From: Chloroflexota bacterium
GTDB taxonomy: Bacteria; Chloroflexota; Anaerolineae; Aggregatilineales; Phototrophicaceae
Direction: 5' to 3'
Assembly (NCBI GenBank): GCA_003695675.1
Contig: RFIA01000209.1
Location: 1 to 39,414 of the forward strand
DNA: 39,414 nt
The notes beneath the pieces are model-generated. The model saw nothing but the letters and a program-made list of their open reading frames with translations. It ran no database searches and was not told where the DNA came from. Made by a program: the position numbers and the translations under genes. Positions 15,288-23,316 of the stretch are shown here, one piece after another; positions within the stretch are counted from its first letter, which is position 1; each line of letters starts with the position of its first letter.

Positions 15288-16883
15288 CTAACCGCCTAAA
15301 ATAAGCGTCACGGAATTGTTTATCACGGGTAAAATCCAATTCGGCGCAACACCGGTCACCAGCATCAACACCATTAATGGGGCGATGGCGACCAGTTCGC
15401 GCATTTCGATTTCGAGATTGTAATCGCGCCATTTCATATTGAACGGCCCGTGCAGCGTGGCTTTGATGCCCTTCAAGATATAACCACCGGTGAACAACAG
15501 GCCGAGCATCGAAATCAGCGTCAACCATGTGAAGACCGGCCACGACCCGCGCACGACGAGAAATTCGCCGACGAAACCGTTGAGACCGGGCAAGCCGAGA
15601 CTCGCCATGCTCGTGAAGATGAAGATACCGCCGTAAATCGGCGCCTTGACCCAAAAGCCACCGTACTCGCGCATGTCACGGGTGTGCGTTTTGTGATAGA
15701 TACCCCCGGCGAGCAAGAACATCCCGGCTGAGCTAAGGCCGTGATTGAACATTTGCAAGACCGCGCCGTTGGTCGCGATGATGGCGTCTTGCGCGTCAAC
15801 GCCGTCGAGACCGGCGTGTTGTTTGCCATACGCCAACGCTGTCACCGCGAGTCCCATCACCACGAAACCCATGTGATTGACGGAACTATAGGCGACGAGG
15901 CGCTTGATGTCCCACTGCCCGAAAGCCGCGAAGGCTCCCATCACGATGCCGAGCATTGCGAGAAAGGCGAAGATACCCGCCGGGTTGGTCGTCATCAAAC
16001 CGAAGACGTTGATGTCGGCCACCCACACTTCGGGGAAGAGCGGGATAACAAGCCGTAAGAAGCCATACGCGCCGAGCTTGAGCATGGCGCCGGCCAGCAG
16101 CATCGACCCGGCTGTCGGCGCTTCGCCGTGTGCGTCCGGCAGCCATGTATGAAACGGCCAAACCGGGACTTTAATCGCGAAGGCGACGAAGAAGGCGACG
16201 AATGTGAGGGCTTTCACCGTGCCGATGTCTGCACCGAGAAAAGTTTCGCCTTCAAGCGATGTCCATATCCGCAGCAGCTCGGGAATGTCGAATGTCCCGG
16301 CTGCGAAGCCGACAAGCTGCACGCCCAGCAAAAAGCCGAGCGAACCACCGAGCGAATAAATCATGAATTTCGTCGAGGCGTATTTGCGATCCGGCCCGCC
16401 CCATTGATTGATGAGGAAATACATCGGCACGAGGCTGAGTTCCCAAAACAGGAAGAAAATCATCAGATCGAGCGCGAGGAACACGCCGAGTAACCCCGTC
16501 TCAAAGAGCAGGATGAGCGCCATGTGTGCTGCCACGCGGTCGTCATGCTCAAAGCTGACGAGAATCGAAAGCGGCGTCAGGATACCCGTCAGCAAGACGA
16601 GTGTTGCGCTGATGCCGTCGATGCCCAAATGCCACGATGCGCCCAACAAGGGGAACCAATCGACTTTGACGATCTGTTGAAAACCGGAGACTTCGCGATT
16701 GTATCCGAAGAATACAACGACCGCGACGGTGCCAATGACGATTGAAAAGGCCAGTGCAAGCCACCGGGCGATGAAATCACGTGCGCGGCCTTCGGTGAAT
16801 TGCGGTACGACCATCACAATTGCCCCAGCTACCGCCGGTGCGATGACGAGAAATGTGAGTACGTTGATACCAAAAACTGTCAT
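15288..16883 (-). CDS. nuoM: NADH-quinone oxidoreductase subunit M, first copy
   Basis: Antiporter-like proton-pumping subunit of complex I with 531 residues and about 14 membrane helices. It has FFLFWELSLVPMYFLINQWGG with the key Glu, FHTWLPDAHGEAPTAGSMLLAGAMLKLGAYGF with the conserved Lys, and GQWDIKRLVAYSSVNHMGFVVMG with the second Lys. Its C-terminal half carries ASLGLPGLNGFVGEF. This copy is closer to the standard NuoM pattern than the one downstream. A GGGGAG ribosome site lies 9 bases before the ATG. It lies between nuoL and the second nuoM, with a 13-base gap to the latter. Confidence 0.95.
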   Translation of the reverse strand: MTVFGINVLTFLVIAPAVAGAIVMVVPQFTEGRARDFIARWLALAFSIVIGTVAVVVFFGYNREVSGFQQIVKVDWFPLLGASWHLGIDGISATLVLLTGILTPLSILVSFEHDDRVAAHMALILLFETGLLGVFLALDLMIFFLFWELSLVPMYFLINQWGGPDRKYASTKFMIYSLGGSLGFLLGVQLVGFAAGTFDIPELLRIWTSLEGETFLGADIGTVKALTFVAFFVAFAIKVPVWPFHTWLPDAHGEAPTAGSMLLAGAMLKLGAYGFLRLVIPLFPEVWVADINVFGLMTTNPAGIFAFLAMLGIVMGAFAAFGQWDIKRLVAYSSVNHMGFVVMGLAVTALAYGKQHAGLDGVDAQDAIIATNGAVLQMFNHGLSSAGMFLLAGGIYHKTHTRDMREYGGFWVKAPIYGGIFIFTSMASLGLPGLNGFVGEFLVVRGSWPVFTWLTLISMLGLLFTGGYILKGIKATLHGPFNMKWRDYNLEIEMRELVAIAPLMVLMLVTGVAPNWILPVINNSVTLILGG

Positions 16884-16900
16884 TTATAAATTGCTCCCCT

Positions 16901-19381
16901 CTAACCGGCTGCGCTGACCGTCAGTATCCCGGTCGAGAAGGCGAATACCAATCCGATTAAAATCGCTGCCGCCATGATAATGAGCAGATATTGCTGAATG
17001 CGTCCGCTCTGTACACGGCGGAACCACGCGCTGAATGCCGCAATAAGATGCGGGATGCCATCGCCAACGCCGTCGATCAGCCAAGTATTGAGCACTTTGA
17101 GCAAATCGCCGATGAAGGTGAAGATAGCGGCAATCGTATGCAAGATACCGTCTATCAAACCCTTATCAATCCACTCATTGACGACGACCTCAGAGAACCA
17201 ACGTATCGGGCGGACGAATGCCCAATCATAAGCCTCGTCGATGTAATATTTGTTCTTGAGGACATTGTGCAACGGCCTGCCGAGAAAACCGATGAGCGGG
17301 TCTTCTTGACCGGTTTCGAGTGGGTTGCGCCAGTAGACCGCCCAGCCAACGAACAACCCGCCGAGCGCCACGGCGAATGAGAACAGAACGGGCACGACAT
17401 TGAATGGGATGACCGGCGGCTCTTGCGCTGCGATCAATGTCGGCGAGATGAAGTGATGGAACCAATTCGATTTCAAATCGCCATGACCGCCCGCTTCTTC
17501 GGCATGGGCGTCTTCTTCGCCCGTTGCTGCCGTTTCTTCAGTGCTAGCCGCTTCTTCTTCGCCACCGAATCCCGCGCCGCCTTCAGCCGCTTCATCAACA
17601 ACATGTACTTCCTCAACCGGGAAGACATCTGCAAAGACGGGGCCGAAAACGGGAAAGTCGGTCGGCACGCCGACGAAACCTGCCGTCAGCGCGAAGAATG
17701 CCAGAATGACGAGCGGCAGTTGCATCGAAATGGCGATTGAACCGGTCAGGCTGGCGTGTTCTGCTTCTTCGGTGCGCGGCTCACCGGCGAATGTGAGCGC
17801 GAGTTGCCGCATCGTGTAGAAGGCCGTCAAGAACGCGGCGGCCACAAGCGTGATGAAAACGAAGGTGTGTGGCCCGAAACCTTCTGTGAGACCAAGCCAC
17901 GCTTCGGCGAGAATTTCATCTTTCGACCAGAAGCCCGCCGTCAACAACGGGAAGCCGGCCAACGACAACCCACCGATGAGGAACGGCCAGAATGTCCACG
18001 GGATTTTTTTACTCAAACCGCCCATGTTCATCATATCTTGCGGGTCGAAGTGGGCGTGTTCGTCGTGTTCAGCGTGATGCTCGTCGTCATGATGGTGGTC
18101 GTGATGTTCGTGAACATGATGCTCGCCATGTTCCATCGCGTGGATGACCGCGCCCGACGACATGAACAACAAGGCTTTGAAGAACGCATGAGTAATCAGA
18201 TGAAAGGCGGCGGCCACATACGCGCCGATGCCGAGCGCCGCGACCATGAAGCCGAGTTGTGAAATCGTCGAGTAGGCCAGCACACGCTTGACGTCATCTT
18301 GCGCGACGGCGATTGTCGCCGCGAATAACGCGGTGAATCCGCCGATGATTGCCATGAAAATGAGCGGTGTGCTGATGGCGAATTCTGCGCCGTGCCCGTG
18401 TAAGTTGCTCCCGGCTTCAAACAATGGAAACATGCGGATGAGCATGTACACACCGGCGGAAACCATCGCCGCCGCGTGAATCATCGCGCTGACGGGCGTC
18501 GGGCCTTCCATCGCGTCCGGCAGCCAGACGTGCAATGGGAATTGCGCCGATTTACCGACGGTGCCGATAATCAGCAAAATACTCATCAGGGCTGCCGCGC
18601 TCAAACTGCCACCGAGAATAATCGCCGGTTGATTAGCGAGTTCTTCGAGCAGATGCGAGTCCCGCAAAATGGTGCGGAAGCTGAGCGTGCCGGTTTCGGC
18701 ATACAGATAGGCGATGCCGAGCAGCATCAACACATCCGCGACGCGGGTGGTCGTGAAGGCTTTGACGGCGGCGTCGTAGGCGCTTTTCTTCTCGAACCAG
18801 AAGCCGATGAGCAGATACGAACACAAGCCCATAATCTCCCAACCGACGAACAGCAGTAAGAGATTATCGGCGACGACAAGCGTCAGCATCGCCCCGGCGA
18901 AGAGCGAGATATAGGCGAAGAAGCGCGATTTGCGCGGGTCGCCCGCCGAATACCCCGCCGAGTAGATGAAAATCATGGTGACGGCGAACGGCACCATCAT
19001 CAGCATAACTGTCGTCAACGGGTCAACCATAACGCCCATACGTAAAGCCGTTGCGCCGGTCGCGAGCCAGTCGAGGCCGCTTTCAAAGACGTGTTCGCCG
19101 AAGCCCTCTTCGCCCAATGCCCGAACGATGGTGATGAGGCTGAGCACCCACGCAATCATCACGCCGAGCCAACCGACCGCGACGCTGAGCACGATGCTGC
19201 TTGGCGTCACTTCGGGGACGGGCATCCCATCATAATCAGGATAATTGGGGTTGCCGGGCGCGCGCCGTGCCAAACGCCCACGATTTGTCGCCAAGATGAT
19301 GATGAAAAATGCCAGCAATGGGCCGACGGGTATCAACCATGGCAACAGATTGGGATCATTGATAAATTCGTTTAAAGACAT
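16901..19381 (-). CDS. nuoL: NADH-quinone oxidoreductase subunit L with His-rich and acidic insertions
   Basis: Distal antiporter-like subunit of complex I, with the long lateral helix at its C-terminus. Proton-path residues: Glu182 in FVGWEIMGLCSYLL, Lys277 in GTVGKSAQFPLHVWLPDAMEGPTP, Lys365 in QDDVKRVLAYSTISQLGF, and Lys402 in AFFKALLFMSSG. At 826 residues it is much longer than the E. coli form (about 610). Additions include a His-rich segment (about 414-445), an acidic, Glu/Ala/Gly-rich loop (about 590-635), and an extended C-terminal region (after 700, LKNKYYIDEAYDW onward). A clear GGAGG ribosome site precedes the ATG. It follows nuoK and precedes two nuoM genes. Identity is sure and the role of the insertions is unknown. 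Confidence 0.95.
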   Translation of the reverse strand: MSLNEFINDPNLLPWLIPVGPLLAFFIIILATNRGRLARRAPGNPNYPDYDGMPVPEVTPSSIVLSVAVGWLGVMIAWVLSLITIVRALGEEGFGEHVFESGLDWLATGATALRMGVMVDPLTTVMLMMVPFAVTMIFIYSAGYSAGDPRKSRFFAYISLFAGAMLTLVVADNLLLLFVGWEIMGLCSYLLIGFWFEKKSAYDAAVKAFTTTRVADVLMLLGIAYLYAETGTLSFRTILRDSHLLEELANQPAIILGGSLSAAALMSILLIIGTVGKSAQFPLHVWLPDAMEGPTPVSAMIHAAAMVSAGVYMLIRMFPLFEAGSNLHGHGAEFAISTPLIFMAIIGGFTALFAATIAVAQDDVKRVLAYSTISQLGFMVAALGIGAYVAAAFHLITHAFFKALLFMSSGAVIHAMEHGEHHVHEHHDHHHDDEHHAEHDEHAHFDPQDMMNMGGLSKKIPWTFWPFLIGGLSLAGFPLLTAGFWSKDEILAEAWLGLTEGFGPHTFVFITLVAAAFLTAFYTMRQLALTFAGEPRTEEAEHASLTGSIAISMQLPLVILAFFALTAGFVGVPTDFPVFGPVFADVFPVEEVHVVDEAAEGGAGFGGEEEAASTEETAATGEEDAHAEEAGGHGDLKSNWFHHFISPTLIAAQEPPVIPFNVVPVLFSFAVALGGLFVGWAVYWRNPLETGQEDPLIGFLGRPLHNVLKNKYYIDEAYDWAFVRPIRWFSEVVVNEWIDKGLIDGILHTIAAIFTFIGDLLKVLNTWLIDGVGDGIPHLIAAFSAWFRRVQSGRIQQYLLIIMAAAILIGLVFAFSTGILTVSAAG

Positions 19382-19399
19382 ATTTTATGATCCTCCGCT

Positions 19400-19720
19400 T
19401 TACCACTTCAGCAGGTCAACTTCTTCAGCGATGACCGAACGCTTGCTGCGGTAAACCGAGATGATAATCGCCAGACCGACGGCCACTTCAGCCGCCGCAA
19501 CGACAAAGACAAAAACCGTGAATACTTGCCCGAACATATTCTCGCTGCCCCCATCCGGGCGGACGAAACGCCAGAAGGCGACCAGATTGATATTGACGGC
19601 GTTGAGCATCAACTCGACACCCATCAATATCGCAATCGCATTGCGTCGGGCCAGTACACCAAAAGCGCCGATGCTAAACAGCGCCGCCGCTAACACCAAA
19701 TAAACCCACAAAGATACCAT
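19400..19720 (-). CDS. nuoK: NADH-quinone oxidoreductase subunit K
   Basis: Three-helix membrane subunit of complex I, 106 residues, usual length. The two buried glutamates of the proton axis are visible in GVELMLNAVNINLVAF and AAAEVAVGLAIIISVY. It sits between nuoJ and nuoL with a 3-base gap to nuoJ, in standard order. Confidence 0.97.
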   Translation of the reverse strand: MVSLWVYLVLAAALFSIGAFGVLARRNAIAILMGVELMLNAVNINLVAFWRFVRPDGGSENMFGQVFTVFVFVVAAAEVAVGLAIIISVYRSKRSVIAEEVDLLKW

Positions 19721-19723
19721 CGC

Positions 19724-20257
19724 TCAATCCCTACTTTCATCATCGCGGGCGATTGCAATCGCCCCGACCATCGCCGCTGTCAACAATACTGAGGCGACTT
19801 CAAACGGCAGGACGAATTGTTCTTTGTCCACTAATGCGATGCCGAGATCGCGCGTTGTCATGAAAATCGGTTGCGCTTCCGCGGCGACAGCGCCATTCGG
19901 CCCCCATACCGGCAAGATAACCCCGACCAGCAAGACGACGAAGCCGCCAATGACGACAACCGCCGCCAGCCCACCTTGCCGATTGAAACGCTCCGGCAGG
20001 TGCGTCATACCGCGTGTGAGCATGACACCGAAGATGATGAGGATGGCAATCGCGCCGATGTAGACGAGCACTTGTATCGCTGCCAAGAACGGCGCTGCCA
20101 GCAGAATGAATATCCCGGCGACACCGAACAAACTGACGATGAGGTACAGCGCCGCGTGAATCAGGTTACGCGTCGTCACGACGCCGATGCCGCCCGCGAG
20201 AGTCAGCACGCCGAAAATGGCAAATGTGATTGTTTCAAATGTGATTTCAATATTCAT
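19724..20257 (-). CDS. nuoJ: NADH-quinone oxidoreductase subunit J
   Basis: Five-helix membrane subunit of complex I, 177 residues. The first helix and the typical GVVTTRNLIHAALYLIVSLFGVAGIFILLAAPFLAAIQVLVYIGAIAILIIFGVML block, containing the conserved Tyr and the pi-bulge helix, identify it. The C-terminal part is shorter and variable as usual. The gene lies between nuoH and nuoK. In the common order nuoI sits between H and J, and here it is missing. Confidence 0.96.
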   Translation of the reverse strand: MNIEITFETITFAIFGVLTLAGGIGVVTTRNLIHAALYLIVSLFGVAGIFILLAAPFLAAIQVLVYIGAIAILIIFGVMLTRGMTHLPERFNRQGGLAAVVVIGGFVVLLVGVILPVWGPNGAVAAEAQPIFMTTRDLGIALVDKEQFVLPFEVASVLLTAAMVGAIAIARDDESRD

Positions 20258-20266
20258 GACACGACC

Positions 20267-21526
20267 TTAATCCGCGACAGCCGCAGCCGCGACTTCTTCA
20301 TCATGATGTGGGTGATGCTCCACATCTTCATCCACAGCAGCAGCCATCTCATTTGCCAAGCGTTGTTCGCGCCCCAGACCGCGCAGATACACGAGCACAC
20401 CACCGATTATCGCGAGGTTGCCGAGCAGCAAAATAAACGTCTGCGGCAGATTGGCGATGATGTTCGTGGTCTCGTCTGCTGCCGGTGTTAGGCCGAGTTC
20501 TTGGACAAGTTTGAATAAAAATGCGACGACGATGATATTGACCAGCGACAGCGGGACGAGAAACTTCCAATTGAACGACATCAATTGGTCGATGCGAACA
20601 CGCGGCAGGGTGCTGCGCATGTGCAGCGCCAGCAAATAAAGGATGGTTGACTTTATCGCCAGCCATAACCAACCCAACGCGGGGACTTCTTGCACACCCG
20701 GCCCCAACCAGCCACCGAAAAAGATGACCGCCGTCAAAATCGCAATCGTCAACACATGCAAAAATTCACCGGCCATGAAGAGACCGAACTTCATGCCAGA
20801 GTATTCGATGTTGAAACCGGCTACAATTTCGGACTCGGCTTCCAGCAGGTCAAACGGCGTGCGCCCGACTTCAGCAATGCTTGAGATGAAAAACAACAAG
20901 GCAGACAGGGGCAGCGAAATCGCAAACCACATCCCCGCTTGTGCATGGACTAGCCCTTGCATACTGAGCGTCCCGGCGATCATGACCGGCATCAGTGCCG
21001 CTAGAATATTCGGCACTTCGTAGCTGATGAGCTGCGCGACAACACGAAACGCACCGAGCAGGGCGTACTTGTTATTGCTCGACCACCCGCCAAGCATGAC
21101 CGCCAGCGCACCGACCGAGCCAACAGCGAAGAAATATAAAACACCGATGCTGAGGTCAACACCGATGTGTACTGGGCTGAAGGGGATTACCGCCCATATC
21201 AGAATGACGGACAACGCCGAAAGAATGGGCGCGATATTGTAGACGATACGGTCTGCCCCGGCGGGGGTGATGTCTTCTTTCGTAATCATCTTGACGGCAT
21301 CGGCAGCGGGTTGCAGCAAGCCAAACGGCCCGACTCGATTCGGCCCGACTCGGTCTTGGACACGCGCCGAATATTTGCGCTCAATCCACACGAGAATGAT
21401 AACGAGTGTGAGCGGCAACAACGTGACGATAAGCGTGCCCACCAGCGTTTCGAGAAAGCCCGCCAATCCGGGACCGATGCCAGCATCGATCAAACAGGCT
21501 GAGAGATCACTAATACAACCAACCAT
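20267..21526 (-). CDS. nuoH: NADH-quinone oxidoreductase subunit H
   Basis: The quinone-chamber membrane subunit of complex I, 419 residues with about eight helices. Diagnostic segments are ERKYSARVQDRVGPNRVGP and AEVGRTPFDLLEAESEIVAGFN with its charged E channel, then EYSGMKFGLFMAGEFLHV. The C-terminus carries an unusual tail after the last helix, rich in Ala, acidic residues and His (VEHHPHHDEE). The start codon is preceded by the perfect palindrome GAGGATTAATCCTC (21527-21540), whose far arm contains part of the GGAGGA ribosome site. The gene follows nuoA by about 32 bases. Confidence 0.96.
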   Translation of the reverse strand: MVGCISDLSACLIDAGIGPGLAGFLETLVGTLIVTLLPLTLVIILVWIERKYSARVQDRVGPNRVGPFGLLQPAADAVKMITKEDITPAGADRIVYNIAPILSALSVILIWAVIPFSPVHIGVDLSIGVLYFFAVGSVGALAVMLGGWSSNNKYALLGAFRVVAQLISYEVPNILAALMPVMIAGTLSMQGLVHAQAGMWFAISLPLSALLFFISSIAEVGRTPFDLLEAESEIVAGFNIEYSGMKFGLFMAGEFLHVLTIAILTAVIFFGGWLGPGVQEVPALGWLWLAIKSTILYLLALHMRSTLPRVRIDQLMSFNWKFLVPLSLVNIIVVAFLFKLVQELGLTPAADETTNIIANLPQTFILLLGNLAIIGGVLVYLRGLGREQRLANEMAAAVDEDVEHHPHHDEEVAAAAVAD

Positions 21527-21558
21527 GAGGATTAATCCTCCGACAGATTAAAGGCGAC

Positions 21559-21921
21559 TTATTTCCACACCAGCGCATCGGTCTTCCACGCATAATAGAG
21601 ACCGTCAGCCAGCAGGAAAATGAAAAGTAAACCGGCACCAAACGCAAAAAAGTCGAGACTGCTGTAAGCCAATGCCCAAGGGAACAACAGCACCATCTCG
21701 ACATCGAAGACCAGAAAGATCAGGCCGTAAATATAATATTGGACTTTGAACTGTACCCATGTGTCGCCAACGGTTTCGACACCGCATTCATACGTCGAGA
21801 CTTTGATGTCGTTTTTCTTGCGCGGGCGGACAAACCACGAGATTACCAACGGCAGCGTCGGGAAAATCCACCCGATTGCCATAAACAGCCCAACAAATCC
21901 CCATTCATTGACGAGATTCAT
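21559..21921 (-). CDS. nuoA: NADH-quinone oxidoreductase subunit A
   Basis: Small three-helix membrane subunit of complex I near the quinone site, 120 residues. VSTYECGVETVGDTWVQFKVQYYIYGLIFLVFDVEMVLLFPWA is the family core, with the conserved Cys in the flexible loop. I prefer the ATG at 21921. A TTG one codon upstream is also in frame. It is the first gene of the operon, preceded by a ~200-base leader with a candidate promoter at 22121-22129. No nuoB, C or D follows it, and nuoH comes next. Confidence 0.95.
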   Translation of the reverse strand: MNLVNEWGFVGLFMAIGWIFPTLPLVISWFVRPRKKNDIKVSTYECGVETVGDTWVQFKVQYYIYGLIFLVFDVEMVLLFPWALAYSSLDFFAFGAGLLFIFLLADGLYYAWKTDALVWK

Positions 21922-22120
21922 CAAAAAATCTCCTGAAAAGCTGACAATGCAAGATGCGGGGCGATATAAAGTTCACGCAGTAAAAGCAGGTCGTCTGTGT
22001 TTGCAAACGATTCGTGCCCCGTTTGTTTGTGACAAAGCGCACAGAGTATAACATCCTCGTGCAGTTCATGCAAAAGATAATCGTGCAAAATGGCTATGTG
22101 CTTTTTGTGAGATACTTCAC

Positions 22121-22129
22121 ATTCTAACA
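22121..22129 (-). promoter_or_regulatory. extended -10 promoter, nuo operon
   Basis: The minus strand reads TGTTAGAAT, an extended -10, about 200 bases before nuoA. The -35 is weak (a run of T about 17 bases upstream). Confidence 0.4.
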
Positions 22130-22190
22130 CAGCGTCGCGCGATAAAAAAGCATGAGAACATCCTGCGCGTTACACTTCGCTAACCGGGTC

Positions 22191-22219
22191 TTGCTTTTGA
22201 TCCCCCGATACGATACAAA
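22191..22219 (+). promoter_or_regulatory. promoter, first FemAB-like gene
   Basis: TTGCTT and TACAAA separated by exactly 17 bases, about 40 bases before the start codon. Confidence 0.4.
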
Positions 22220-22260
22220 GCGAATGGTCAAAAAAGATTCGACGTAAAGGCGCAATATTC

Positions 22261-23295
22261 ATGCACCGCATCATTGAACCTACTGCCGATGTGTGGGATA
22301 CATTCGTGCGCAATCACCCGCGTGGGCATGTCTTGCAATTGTCCGCATGGGGGGCGCTCAAAACGGCCTACGGATGGCAGTCGGCGCGGGTCGCGTTAGA
22401 GGAGGATGGCCGCATTCTCGGCGGCGCACAGATATTGTTCCGCCCGATGCCGTCATCATTACTCGGCACACTCGCCTATCTGCCGATGGGGCCTTACATT
22501 GTTTCCGCCAAACATGAGGACGCCGTGTGGGAAGTGATTCATCGGCGGGCGCGGCGTGGCAAAGCCAAATTCCTCAAATGGGAGCCGGGCATTTTTCATG
22601 ATGACGAAGAAACGCCGGACTTCAAAGCGCTCGGCTTTCGCAGTAGCCCACAGAGCATTCAACCGCCGCGCACGATATTGATCGATGTGCGTGGAGACGA
22701 CGAGATGATTATGGCGCGGATGAATCAGGGAACGCGCCGCAAAATCCGCAAGAGCTTGAAGAGCGGCATTCGGTATTATGAAGGCACGCAGGATGATGTC
22801 GCGATATTCACCGACATGATGCAGACGACCGGTTCGCGCAATCAATTCGGCGTCCACGAAGCCGGCTACTATGAACTCGCGTATCAGCTTTTCGTACCAC
22901 AGGGCGACGCGGTGCTCATCATGGCCGAACATGAGGGCGACCCACTCGCCGGTATCATGGTCTTCGGCGCCGGTAAGACGGCGTGGTATCTCTACGGCGC
23001 GTCGTCGAGTGTCAAACGCAATCTGATGGCGACTTATGGCGTGCAATGGCGAGCGATTGAGTGGGCGCGGTCGCGGGGCTATACGTATTACGATATGTGG
23101 GGCGTGCCGGACGAAGACCCCGCTTTTCTCGAAAAACATTTCCAAGAACGCAGCGATGGCTTGTGGGGAGTCTACGGCTTCAAGCGCGGGTGGGGCGGCG
23201 AGGTTGTGCGTTCTGCCGGGACGTGGGACAGAGTGTATGATATGCTGGTTTATGCGCCGTACTTCGCCGTGCGCAAATTGCTTGAGCAACGGTAA
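22261..23295 (+). CDS. FemAB-like peptidyltransferase (peptidoglycan bridge, first copy)
   Basis: A tandem-GNAT-fold enzyme of the FemAB/FemX superfamily. In known members it uses aminoacyl-tRNA to add amino acids to the side chain of the peptidoglycan precursor in the cytoplasm. RGHVLQLSAWGALKTAYGW is the N-terminal GNAT opening. NQGTRRKIRKSLKSGI is the basic segment of the family, and YDMWGVPDEDP with GVYGFKRGWGGEVVR forms the C-terminal signature. 344 residues is normal, and there is no coiled-coil insertion like that of FemA. The ATG start has an AAAGG site. A paralogue follows by 21 bases, so the two are co-transcribed. Which amino acid is added is not readable. Related enzymes with different acceptors exist. 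Confidence 0.85.
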   Translation: MHRIIEPTADVWDTFVRNHPRGHVLQLSAWGALKTAYGWQSARVALEEDGRILGGAQILFRPMPSSLLGTLAYLPMGPYIVSAKHEDAVWEVIHRRARRGKAKFLKWEPGIFHDDEETPDFKALGFRSSPQSIQPPRTILIDVRGDDEMIMARMNQGTRRKIRKSLKSGIRYYEGTQDDVAIFTDMMQTTGSRNQFGVHEAGYYELAYQLFVPQGDAVLIMAEHEGDPLAGIMVFGAGKTAWYLYGASSSVKRNLMATYGVQWRAIEWARSRGYTYYDMWGVPDEDPAFLEKHFQERSDGLWGVYGFKRGWGGEVVRSAGTWDRVYDMLVYAPYFAVRKLLEQR

Positions 23296-23316
23296 TCAAT
23301 TGACTAGGAAATATTT

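Larger units (their letters stand above)
21922..22260. other. divergent promoter gap between nuoA and the FemAB genes
   Basis: This 339-base gap holds the nuo leader on the minus strand and the promoter of the first FemAB-like gene on the plus strand (TTGCTT at 22191, 17-base spacer, TACAAA at 22214). A 69-codon frame opens on the minus strand with GTG at 22130 and ends in a TGATG overlap with nuoA. Its start overlaps the likely nuo -10, so I do not call it a gene. Confidence 0.4.

Noticed and set aside
21921-22130. 69-codon frame with CALC-type cysteines ending in a TGATG overlap with nuoA
   Set aside because: Its GTG start overlaps the candidate nuo -10, it has no ribosome site, and the region reads better as a leader.
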